Positions 1-5,724 of a stretch of 6,682 nucleotides of DNA are shown one piece after another (the first letter of the stretch is position 1; every line of letters starts with the position of its first letter). The notes under the pieces were generated by a model, which ran no database searches, had not been told where the DNA came from, and saw only the letters and a program-made list of their open reading frames with translations. Source of the stretch: an uncultured Gammaproteobacteria bacterium (GTDB lineage Bacteria; Pseudomonadota; Gammaproteobacteria; Steroidobacterales; JABDMI01); the NCBI GenBank assembly GCA_938039225.1, contig CALHVH010000095.1:1-6682 (forward strand). The letters run 5' to 3'. The translations under genes were made by a program, and so were the position numbers.

Positions 1-474
1 CGAGTTCATCCTACCATTCTTGATTATCAACGCATTCCAGAATTACCAACGGATTTAGATACTGTTTTTGAGCAACGCTTTGAATCTATAGTAGATCATG
101 AAAAGCACCTTGCTAGAAATGGAACAGTAATCGTGAAGTTCTTTTTAAATGTCTCGCGTGAAGAACAACGCCAACGGTTTTTAAGTCGCTTAGACACACC
201 AGAAAAAAACTGGAAATTTGAACTAGGTGATATTAAAGAACGTAAGCATTGGGATACTTATATGCAGTGTTATGAAGATGCTCTTAATAAAACATCAAAA
301 GATTACGCTCCTTGGCATTGCATTCCAGCCGACAACAAGTCTTATATGCGACTGAAAGTTGCACAAACTGTTGTCGAAACGCTAAAAACAATGAAGTTAG
401 CGTATCCAGATGTTGACCCTGACGAAAGAGCTGCATTTGCAGAGACCAAAGCGCACTTACTCAACGATACCTAA
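1..474 (+). CDS. ppk2: Polyphosphate kinase 2 family protein, C-terminal part
   Basis: PPK2 enzymes transfer phosphate between inorganic polyphosphate and nucleotides in the cytoplasm. The reading frame is open from the first base, so the gene begins outside the window and 157 residues are visible. What is seen fits the C-terminal half of the class III-like subgroup: an opening RVHPTIL segment, then ERF/HLARNGT, KFFLNVSREEQ, a lid-type stretch with RLDTPEKNWKF, KERKHWD, and the conserved APWHCIPADNK segment near the end. The Walker A and Walker B motifs would lie in the missing 130-140 or so residues, so catalytic competence cannot be judged. Class III members typically phosphorylate AMP and ADP, but that assignment here is inferred from motif resemblance. 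The stop at 472-474 is followed by a strong terminator, so this gene ends its transcription unit. Confidence 0.9.
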   Translation, partial: RVHPTILDYQRIPELPTDLDTVFEQRFESIVDHEKHLARNGTVIVKFFLNVSREEQRQRFLSRLDTPEKNWKFELGDIKERKHWDTYMQCYEDALNKTSKDYAPWHCIPADNKSYMRLKVAQTVVETLKTMKLAYPDVDPDERAAFAETKAHLLNDT

Positions 475-506
475 TAATCCTCAAGTCTTTAAGAACATTA
501 GAAAAA

Positions 507-542
507 AACAATAAAAGGTCTCATAAGAGACCTTTTATTGTT
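507..542 (+). terminator. Intrinsic terminator after the PPK2 gene
   Basis: A perfect 16-bp inverted repeat (507-522 pairing with 527-542) surrounds an ATAA loop. The core arms are AAAGGTCTC and GAGACCTTT. An A-rich run precedes it (502-508) and a T-rich stretch lies on the 3' arm, so it could act in both directions. It begins 32 bases after the PPK2 stop. Confidence 0.85.
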
Positions 543-566
543 ATATAAAGCTAAATTTTCTATAAA
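538..566 (+). promoter_or_regulatory. Possible sigma70-type promoter for the ECF/ChrR unit
   Basis: TTGTTA (538-543, 4 of 6 to consensus) is followed after 17 bases by TATAAA (561-566, 5 of 6). The spacing is ideal, but the region is AT-rich, so chance matches are likely, and the -35 box overlaps the foot of the preceding terminator. The predicted transcript start near 573 would leave a leader of about 190 bases before the sigma factor ATG. Confidence 0.25.
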
Positions 567-622
567 TACAGAAAAATACATTTTTTTGCTCTAGATGCTG
601 AAAATGAGCGTATTAGTTAGAG

Positions 623-657
623 AAATATGCTGTGCGCCCCCCTTCATTAGCATATTT
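623..657. repeat. 9-bp inverted repeat, possible operator or leader stem
   Basis: AAATATGCT (623-631) and AGCATATTT (649-657) are perfect inverted copies separated by 17 bases that include a C6 run (639-642 region). There is no T-tract after it, so it is not a terminator. It may be a protein-binding dyad or an RNA stem in the leader of the sigma factor gene; the sequence does not say which. Confidence 0.45.
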
Positions 658-693
658 GAATATAACTGAAAACTGACAGTAATATTCTATTCA

Positions 694-724
694 TACGGCG
701 TAAATATTTTTACGCCGTAATTTT
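694..724 (+). terminator. Terminator-like hairpin just upstream of the ECF sigma gene
   Basis: A perfect 11-bp stem, TACGGCGTAAA (694-704) with TTTACGCCGTA (709-719), encloses a TATT loop and is followed by ATTTT. Shape and tail fit a rho-independent terminator. Since the PPK2 gene already has its own terminator, this second one lies 45 bases before the sigma factor ATG, where it could act as an attenuator. It could instead be a DNA operator. Role is inferred only. Confidence 0.55.
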
Positions 725-764
725 AATTAAACACTTGTTGTATGATCGTGAGGTATTAAACATA

Positions 765-1424
765 ATGTCTAATGTAATTGCTCTACGCAAACCACCAATT
801 ATGAAAAAACCAGACGAAACTACTAGCAAAAATCTGCTCCAAGACGTTATTGGTGATAAAGCTCTGATTAACGACACCACAAACAAATCCAACAAACGCT
901 GGATTGCTTGTATTTTAGATGTTGCACAAAACGAAAACCGTAAAGCCTACTTCTACCTTTACGAACATTTTGCTCCCAAATTAAAATCATTTCTTATGCA
1001 ACGTGGTGCAGTCCAGTCGATTGCTGAAGAAATCATACAAGATACTTTCATAACCGTATGGCAAAAAGCTAACTACTATACGGCCAATAAAGCGTATGTG
1101 AGTACTTGGATATTCACTATTGCTAGAAATAAAAAATTAGACCGAGACAGAAAAAATGTTCGCCATATGAACTATGTTAACTCTCTTGATAAAATTGAAG
1201 AAGACTATACTCAAGACGACCCTTTTCAGTTCACAGCAAGTACAGAACTAATGAACACAGTTTCTCAATTACCTCATAATCAAACCGAAATCCTCAAATG
1301 TGTTTACTTCGAAGGAAAAAGCCATCAAGCAACCGCTGATGAATTAAACATAACCTTAGGCACAGTTAAAGGACAAATAAGAAGCGCTCTAAACCGTTTA
1401 AGAACATTAGTTCAAGCTCCTTAA
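765..1424 (+). CDS. ECF-family RNA polymerase sigma factor (RpoE/ChrR-partner type)
   Basis: This 219-residue protein is an extracytoplasmic-function sigma factor that would direct RNA polymerase to stress promoters. Region 2 covers about residues 58-130, with AEEIIQDTFITVWQKA (87-102, region 2.2-type) and the TWIFTIARNKKLDRDRK segment that contacts the -10 element. Region 4 covers about 165-216, with LPHNQTEILKCVYFEGKS and the helix-turn-helix ATADELNITLGTVKGQIRSALNRLR. The ATG at 765 is chosen because GAGG at 750-753 sits 11 bases upstream. A TTG at 735 would add ten residues but has no ribosome-binding site, and the internal ATG at 801 also lacks one. About 45 polar residues precede region 2, longer than in many ECF factors. 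The next gene encodes a ChrR-type anti-sigma factor, which points to the singlet-oxygen-response group rather than an envelope-stress RpoE. Confidence 0.9.
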   Translation: MSNVIALRKPPIMKKPDETTSKNLLQDVIGDKALINDTTNKSNKRWIACILDVAQNENRKAYFYLYEHFAPKLKSFLMQRGAVQSIAEEIIQDTFITVWQKANYYTANKAYVSTWIFTIARNKKLDRDRKNVRHMNYVNSLDKIEEDYTQDDPFQFTASTELMNTVSQLPHNQTEILKCVYFEGKSHQATADELNITLGTVKGQIRSALNRLRTLVQAP

Positions 1425-1462
1425 TCACAGTAATCATTACCGAAGAACCGCAGAGAAAGACC

Positions 1463-2125
1463 ATGGCAATACGTTTTCATCCTAAACCCGAAATACTTAT
1501 CAAGTACGCTTCAGGACATCTGAGTTCAGCATACGCAATGGCTGTTGAATTGCATACTAAATTTTGCGTTGGCTGTTCCAATCACGTAACTGAACTTGAG
1601 AACATAGGCGGTAAATTGCTAAATTCGAGCCAAAACTCAAGCGTTACAACTGGCTTTGACGAACTAATGCTAAAAATAGACAATCTAGATAAAGAAACCA
1701 ATAAACCTATTGAAACAGGGCACATCCCTGCCGACATCAATACTATTATGCAATTAGCTAAAACCTCGGGCAGAAAAAGAAACTGGAAACCTATTACTTC
1801 AAAAATATCCAACCTCGCTGTTGATTTAGGCAATAAAGATTACGATGTAAATTTAATTAAAATTAAGGCTGGTTCTAAGGTACCTGCACATACTCATAAA
1901 GGCACTGAAGTAACGGTAGTAATTAATGGCAGTTTTAAAGATGCGTATGGAGATTACAACGTTGGTGACTTTTTGATACGTGATGCTTCTTATAATCATT
2001 CACCAACCGCAGACGTAGACTGCATTTGTTTTGCAGTCACTGATGCACCTCTACATTACACGGGGCTTTTTGGACCATTTATAAATTGGTTTGCAGGTCG
2101 GCAGAGTAATGCTTTTAGACATTAA
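1463..2125 (+). CDS. chrR: ChrR-type zinc anti-sigma factor with C-terminal cupin domain
   Basis: This 220-residue cytoplasmic protein is predicted to bind and silence the sigma factor encoded 38 bases upstream. The N-terminal anti-sigma domain carries H6, H31, C35 and C38 (HTKFCVGC), the zinc-ligand pattern of ChrR. A linker of about 60 residues leads to a cupin domain (about 115-195) with metal-ligand candidates H143, H145 and E149 (PAHTHKGTEV) and H179 (NHSP). A CxC pair, C187 and C189, follows. In studied ChrR proteins the N-terminal domain alone inhibits sigma, and the cupin domain is needed for release on singlet oxygen or organic peroxide. That the same signals apply here is inference. 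The ATG at 1463 follows AGAGAAAGA at 1452-1460. Length matches the family. It shares an operon with the sigma gene, and a strong terminator closes the unit. Confidence 0.92.
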   Translation: MAIRFHPKPEILIKYASGHLSSAYAMAVELHTKFCVGCSNHVTELENIGGKLLNSSQNSSVTTGFDELMLKIDNLDKETNKPIETGHIPADINTIMQLAKTSGRKRNWKPITSKISNLAVDLGNKDYDVNLIKIKAGSKVPAHTHKGTEVTVVINGSFKDAYGDYNVGDFLIRDASYNHSPTADVDCICFAVTDAPLHYTGLFGPFINWFAGRQSNAFRH

Positions 2126-2139
2126 GCATTCACATTAAT

Positions 2140-2173
2140 AAAAAAAGCCGAATCAAAAGATTCGGCTTTTTTT
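2140..2173. terminator. Bidirectional terminator between convergent operons
   Basis: A7 (2140-2146), then GCCGAATC (2147-2154), an AAAA loop, GATTCGGC (2159-2166), and T7 (2167-2173). It reads as a rho-independent terminator on both strands, serving chrR on the plus strand and the thioesterase gene on the minus strand. Its right edge overlaps the thioesterase stop codon at 2172-2174. Confidence 0.95.
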
Positions 2174-2693
2174 ATTTCTCAGTTTTTTTAAACTCATGAA
2201 TATCTTTCCAGGCCTGCATTCGACCTGCATACTTTTCATCAACATGTGGATTGCCAAATAATTCTAAAACTTCTGAGATTGGAACGGGTATTCGATTATG
2301 CACAAACACTCCGCGCATCATGGCTTTTGCACATAGACCTTTTTTCGCATAAAAATCTTGCGCCATATAAACATATTTTTCATCCCAGCCAGCTAAACGA
2401 GTATGTACTGAAAATTTTTCAAACGGTGCAATGTCTTTAATATAAGTAATTTCTTGGGCAGTTGCCATAGGCATCCAGCGTTTTGTCACAAACATGGTTT
2501 TAAATACACCTGTCTGAAAGTAACGCCAAAATCTTCCATAATCCATATAGCTAAAGTATCGAGAATTGGTCATATGCATATTAGGATCACAATCCCAAGG
2601 CATCACTCTAAAATGCGAAACACTTACAGCATCCCCAGTGATTCGTTCTTTTAAAAACAAACTCCTAATCCAAAATTGCAGCAACCTGAACAT
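2172..2693 (-). CDS. Hotdog-fold acyl-thioesterase-like protein (4HBT_2/THEM6-like)
   Basis: This 173-residue protein resembles the thioesterase superfamily that hydrolyses acyl-CoA or acyl-ACP thioesters. The recognisable part is the N-terminal hotdog signature MPWDCDPNMHMTNSRYFSYMDYGR (residues 31-54). Its D36-x-N-x-H-x-x-N pattern places an aspartate where 4-hydroxybenzoyl-CoA-thioesterase relatives have a catalytic acid. Further family-like segments are ITYIKDIAPFEKFSVHTRLAGWDEKYVYM and AMMRGVFVHN. The first 15 residues are hydrophobic with basic positions and may lie against the membrane. It is the last gene of the minus-strand operon and starts 4 bases after the amidotransferase stop, with a TAGGGTG ribosome-binding sequence at 2701-2707 inside that gene. 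Substrate is unknown. A role in acyl-CoA turnover next to pantothenate genes is only suggestive. Confidence 0.8.
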   Translation of the reverse strand: MFRLLQFWIRSLFLKERITGDAVSVSHFRVMPWDCDPNMHMTNSRYFSYMDYGRFWRYFQTGVFKTMFVTKRWMPMATAQEITYIKDIAPFEKFSVHTRLAGWDEKYVYMAQDFYAKKGLCAKAMMRGVFVHNRIPVPISEVLELFGNPHVDEKYAGRMQAWKDIHEFKKTEK

Positions 2694-2697
2694 GGAT

Positions 2698-3447
2698 TTA
2701 CACCCTACTCTTTAAAGAAGTCAGCTTTCGAACCGGTGGGATTAAATTAATAAATTCCCCAAACACAGCTTTTGCTAAACGCATGGAACTAAAGATATGT
2801 TTTTGCGTTTCATCAATTTCAGCTTGCAAGCTTTGGTACTTACCACACTCTTTTAAATCTTCTGCATGAGCCTCTAGATGCAACCAACGATTAATAACTG
2901 GCTCAGTTACTTCTAAATGGAATTGCAAGCCATAAATTTTATCGCCATAACGAAAAGCTTGATTAGGACATAAAGCGCTTGATAACAAATTGACTGCATC
3001 TTTAGGAATATCAAACGTGCGTCCATGCCATTGAAAAAGCTTTTCACTCTGTTTGAAGTGCTTGATTAACTTATCATTTTCAGCAGCAGTACTTTTTGTC
3101 AATTCATACCAGCCTACTTCTAATCCATCCGCTTTATACACATCGGCACCTAAGGCCTTGGCAATTAATTGAGCTCCCAGACAAATACCTAATATAGGAA
3201 TGTCTTTTGCAATAGCTTCTCGGATAACTTTAATTTCTGTTTGTAAATGAGGATATTTGTCAATTTCATCCACATTCATTGGCCCACCAAGCACGATTAA
3301 TGCTTGATAACCTTTTAAACTGGGTTGGGCTGTTGGATGCCTATAGAAATTTACGTATTTTATTCTATGTTTTGCATTACGCAACAAGGGGTCAAGGACA
3401 CCTAAAGGTTCATATGCAACGTGCTGAAATACTAGAACTTTAGCCAT
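2698..3447 (-). CDS. Class I glutamine amidotransferase-like protein (GuaA N-domain type)
   Basis: This 249-residue protein is a stand-alone class I glutamine amidotransferase, the fold that releases ammonia from glutamine for a partner enzyme, or in some relatives hydrolyses gamma-glutamyl compounds. The triad is visible: nucleophile C89 in GICLGAQ (87-93), H177 and E179 in QFHLE. The oxyanion-loop motif VLGGPMNVDE (52-61) is also present, as are LEVGWYEL and FQWHGRTFDIP, typical of the GMP-synthase-A-like subgroup. No synthetase domain is attached, so this is not a full GMP synthase; the remaining 70 C-terminal residues form no domain I recognise. Its ATG directly follows the stop of the upstream membrane protein gene (TAAATG), which suggests translational coupling. 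The natural substrate is unknown. Annotation as guaA would be unsafe. Confidence 0.85.
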   Translation of the reverse strand: MAKVLVFQHVAYEPLGVLDPLLRNAKHRIKYVNFYRHPTAQPSLKGYQALIVLGGPMNVDEIDKYPHLQTEIKVIREAIAKDIPILGICLGAQLIAKALGADVYKADGLEVGWYELTKSTAAENDKLIKHFKQSEKLFQWHGRTFDIPKDAVNLLSSALCPNQAFRYGDKIYGLQFHLEVTEPVINRWLHLEAHAEDLKECGKYQSLQAEIDETQKHIFSSMRLAKAVFGEFINLIPPVRKLTSLKSRV

Positions 3448-3954
3448 TTAGTATCCATAATCTTTGAGTAGTAGTAGACACGGTAAAATAGCTACTGACA
3501 TTGGGAAGATAGAAATTTTTCTCTGGAATATCGATTTATAAGCAGCATAAATAAAAACTATTAAAATTAAAATCACATTAATATATAAATCATCGCCTTC
3601 CGAATAATCTTCAGAGAATCTAAGCCAAATTGGTATAAGCGCAATAACAAAGAACATTATAGCTAAAGCCTTTTCACTAATGCCACTGTATGTTCGTTTT
3701 ATTCTGCCTGGTAACCTAGCTTTTAAAACTATATAAAAAAGAAGCATTGTACTTGTTATCAGCATAAATATTGCTAATAAAAAATTATATTCAATATTTA
3801 AAAAAAAACTGATTAAGAAAAATAATTCTCCAATCAGCCTAAACCAAAAGAACCAAGCAAAGCAAAAGAAAACAGTATTAATCAAGCTCTCTTCAGCAAC
3901 AAGACTATTTTTTTCTTGTTCATCTAAACTTAGTTTTTTCGGTAATATGTCCAT
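3448..3954 (-). CDS. Unrecognised multi-pass membrane protein coupled to panC
   Basis: I do not recognise this 168-residue protein. The first 23 residues are charged and probably cytoplasmic. Hydrophobic segments follow at about 24-53 (long, rich in F and W, perhaps two passes), 56-77, 95-112, 123-142 and 147-163, giving four or five membrane passes. A basic loop (KARLPGRIKR, 78-87) lies between the second and third, and an acidic loop (SEDYSEGDD, 114-122) between the third and fourth. There is no signal peptide, cysteine motif or catalytic signature. Its ATG overlaps the panC stop by one base (TAATG), no Shine-Dalgarno sequence precedes it, and its own stop abuts the next ATG, so it looks translated by reinitiation. 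The DNA looks richer in A and T than its neighbours, mostly through F, I and L codons. It is a real gene by its clean fit in the operon; its function is unknown. Confidence 0.75.
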   Translation of the reverse strand: MDILPKKLSLDEQEKNSLVAEESLINTVFFCFAWFFWFRLIGELFFLISFFLNIEYNFLLAIFMLITSTMLLFYIVLKARLPGRIKRTYSGISEKALAIMFFVIALIPIWLRFSEDYSEGDDLYINVILILIVFIYAAYKSIFQRKISIFPMSVAILPCLLLLKDYGY

Positions 3955-4802
3955 TAAACACTAATAACTAAATTATCAATTAACCTCGCCCTACCTAACC
4001 ACGCGGCTGTGATAATGACAAAGTCTGAACAATTAGGTAAAGGTTTTTGTAGATCTTCAGCCTGACGAATTTCAAAATAACTGGGTCTAAAACCTTTATC
4101 AGCCAAATCAGCAATGCATTCATCTTCAATGGCTAAAAAATTTCTATCGCCTTCTTTTAATTTTTTCGCTGCAGTTTGGAGATTGGCATAGAGTGAAGGA
4201 GCCGTTTGTCTTTCTTCATCAGACAAATACTGATTACGCGAACTCATTGCTAATCCATCGTCTTCCCTATTGGTTTTTGCTCCTAGAATTTCAACTGGCA
4301 TACAAAGATCTAAAACCATGCGACGAATAATCATTAACTGCTGGTAATCTTTTTGACCAAAAATGGCAATATCTGGCTTTACACTATTAAGCAATTTACT
4401 CACCACCGTAGCCATCCCGGTAAAATGCCCAGGCCTATCTTGACCACAAAGAATTTCAGAAATTACAGGCACATTAATTAAGGTAGCCTGTTCTCTACCT
4501 AAAGGATACATTTCATCAACACTGGGTAGAAAAAGTAATTCGCAACCATTATCCATAAGTTTTTTTGAGTCAGAATCTGGTGTTCGTGGATACTGATCGT
4601 AATCTTCAAAAGGCCCAAACTGCAGAGGATTAACAAAAATCGAAGCTACAACTTTGTCGGCTAAATCATTAGCTTTTTTTAATAAGGTCATGTGTCCGGC
4701 ATGCAAGTTGCCCATGGTAGGCACAAAGGCTACCTTAAGACCTTCTTGCTTCCAGGCATTAACTTGCTCACGTACGGCTTGAATAGTGTTGACTGTTTTC
4801 AT
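3954..4802 (-). CDS. panC: Pantothenate synthetase (pantoate--beta-alanine ligase)
   Basis: PanC joins pantoate and beta-alanine using ATP, through a pantoyl-adenylate, to make pantothenate, the precursor of coenzyme A. It acts as a soluble homodimer. The 282 residues match the usual family length. Visible signatures are VPTMGNLHAGH (27-37), containing the HxGH nucleotide-binding motif, FVNPLQFGPFEDYDQYPRT (56-74), GQDRPGHFTGMATVV (120-134), FGQKDYQQL (148-156), and the KMSKS-like MSSRNQYLS (186-194). All expected active-site motifs are intact. It lies 24 bases downstream of panB, with only a weak purine-rich sequence (AAAGAAA) before the ATG, so translation may partly depend on panB. Its stop overlaps the start of the membrane protein gene. 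Beta-alanine would normally come from PanD, which is not in the window. Confidence 0.98.
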   Translation of the reverse strand: MKTVNTIQAVREQVNAWKQEGLKVAFVPTMGNLHAGHMTLLKKANDLADKVVASIFVNPLQFGPFEDYDQYPRTPDSDSKKLMDNGCELLFLPSVDEMYPLGREQATLINVPVISEILCGQDRPGHFTGMATVVSKLLNSVKPDIAIFGQKDYQQLMIIRRMVLDLCMPVEILGAKTNREDDGLAMSSRNQYLSDEERQTAPSLYANLQTAAKKLKEGDRNFLAIEDECIADLADKGFRPSYFEIRQAEDLQKPLPNCSDFVIITAAWLGRARLIDNLVISV

Positions 4803-4826
4803 GCTAAGTATTTCTTTATTTAAATT

Positions 4827-5672
4827 CTAAGTAAAGCAATGTTCGGCAGCTGGATAACTGCCATTTTTCACTTCATCCACATAGTTTTTAATTGCTGCCA
4901 AACAATTATCAGCATCTTGCATATAATTTTTAGCAAAACGCGGTTTTCTTCCAATAGTGACATCTAAAATATCATACAGCACTAAAATTTGACCATCACA
5001 GTCAGGACCAGCACCAATTCCAATCGTTGGAACATCTAAAGCTTCAGTTACTGCTTTACCTACACTTGAAGGAACGCATTCAAGTAAGACTATGTCAGCA
5101 CCAGCATCTTGGAGTAACTTAGCTTCTTTAATCATTTGTTTAGCCGCCGCTTCTTCACGACCTTGTACTTTGAATCCACCCATTTTATGCACATATTGCG
5201 GTGTCAATCCGATATGTGCACACACTGGCACTCCACGTTCAGCCAAATATTCAACGGTAGGTACTTGCAATTCACCACCTTCAAGCTTAACCATGTGAGC
5301 TAAACCTTCTTGCATTAAACGTGTCGCGTTTTGCAAAGCAATATGCTTATCGGCATAGCTCATAAATGGCATATCAACTAGTAAAAATGCTCTTTGCAAT
5401 CCTGCTTTTACGGCTTGGGTGTGATAAATAATTTGATCAACGGTTACGGGTACTGTGGTTGAGTGTCCATTGATTACCATACCTAAGGAGTCTCCCACTA
5501 AAACCAAATCTGTGCCTCCTTCATCAACTATGGCAGCAAAACTGGCATCATAAGCCGTGAGTGAGGCAATTTTCTCGCCTTCTTTTTTCATCTTTTTTAA
5601 ACTAGAAATAGTTACCGGCTTCTTATCGTCGGCTTTTCTTTGCAAATGGGTATAGGTAGTTAGATTATTCAT
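4827..5672 (-). CDS. panB: 3-methyl-2-oxobutanoate hydroxymethyltransferase (ketopantoate)
   Basis: PanB transfers a hydroxymethyl group from 5,10-methylene-tetrahydrofolate to 2-oxoisovalerate, giving ketopantoate, the first committed step to pantothenate. It is a cytoplasmic Mg-dependent TIM-barrel enzyme, usually decameric. Counting from the chosen ATG (281 residues), the metal and substrate residues are D61 in VGDSLGM, D100 in VDMPFMSY and E131 in KLEGG. The catalytic glutamate is E198 in LLECVP. HIGLTPQ and the GIGAGPDCDGQILV loop are also present. The ATG at 5672 is chosen over a TTG at 5687 because GAGAA sits 7-8 bases before the ATG and nothing suitable precedes the TTG. About 15 polar residues lie before the usual family start (VTISSLKKMK). 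It lies 52 bases after the kinase gene and 24 before panC. Confidence 0.97.
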   Translation of the reverse strand: MNNLTTYTHLQRKADDKKPVTISSLKKMKKEGEKIASLTAYDASFAAIVDEGGTDLVLVGDSLGMVINGHSTTVPVTVDQIIYHTQAVKAGLQRAFLLVDMPFMSYADKHIALQNATRLMQEGLAHMVKLEGGELQVPTVEYLAERGVPVCAHIGLTPQYVHKMGGFKVQGREEAAAKQMIKEAKLLQDAGADIVLLECVPSSVGKAVTEALDVPTIGIGAGPDCDGQILVLYDILDVTIGRKPRFAKNYMQDADNCLAAIKNYVDEVKNGSYPAAEHCFT

Positions 5673-5720
5673 ATTGTTCTCAAACAATTAGTCAGATGGA
5701 GGTAATGGGTAGTTTACCCA
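5673..5720 (-). promoter_or_regulatory. Two small hairpins before panB, one with the ribosome-binding site in its loop
   Basis: On the minus strand ATTGTT (5688-5683) and AACAAT (5678-5673) form a 6-bp stem around TGAG, which contains the presumed Shine-Dalgarno core, and the panB ATG follows at once. A second 6-bp repeat, TGGGTA/TACCCA (5706-5711 and 5715-5720), lies upstream. Both stems are short, so any regulatory effect is speculative. Confidence 0.3.
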
Positions 5721-5724
5721 AGAA

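Larger units (their letters stand above)
475..764. other. 290-base intergenic leader region
   Basis: No coding sequence is seen here. From left to right it contains the PPK2 terminator (507-542), a possible promoter (538-566) whose -10 box lies in a small 6-bp dyad (TTTTCT 556-561, AGAAAA 570-575), the 9-bp dyad (623-657), and the terminator-like hairpin (694-724). A GAGG ribosome-binding sequence (750-753) then precedes the ATG at 765. Confidence 0.6.

Noticed and set aside
743..772. TGATC (743-747) and GTCTAA (767-772) resemble ECF promoter boxes, which would mean autoregulation of the sigma gene
   Set aside because: The spacer is 19 bases and the -10 box lies inside the coding start, which would force use of the ATG at 801; that ATG has no ribosome-binding site.
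710..895. Minus-strand open frame over the start of the sigma gene
   Set aside because: It lies antisense to well-supported coding sequence and the upstream hairpin, and has no recognisable protein features.
488..1410. A 14-base direct repeat, TTTAAGAACATTAG, at 488-501 and 1397-1410
   Set aside because: One copy is inside the sigma gene coding sequence and the other just after the PPK2 stop, with no shared flanks; a chance match is plausible in AT-rich DNA.
1430..1440. Palindrome GTAATCATTAC between the sigma and chrR genes
   Set aside because: Only 5 bp per arm in AT-rich DNA; too short to support a regulatory call.
1582..1833. Minus-strand open frame inside chrR
   Set aside because: It is antisense to a gene with complete family motifs; a shadow frame.
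2246..2654. Two plus-strand open frames inside the thioesterase gene
   Set aside because: Both are antisense to a recognisable hotdog protein and show no independent motifs.
2698..3447. Calling the amidotransferase gene guaA
   Set aside because: The ATP-pyrophosphatase and dimerisation domains of GMP synthase are absent, and stand-alone relatives have other functions.
5092..5298. Plus-strand open frame inside panB
   Set aside because: It is antisense to a highly conserved part of panB; a shadow frame.
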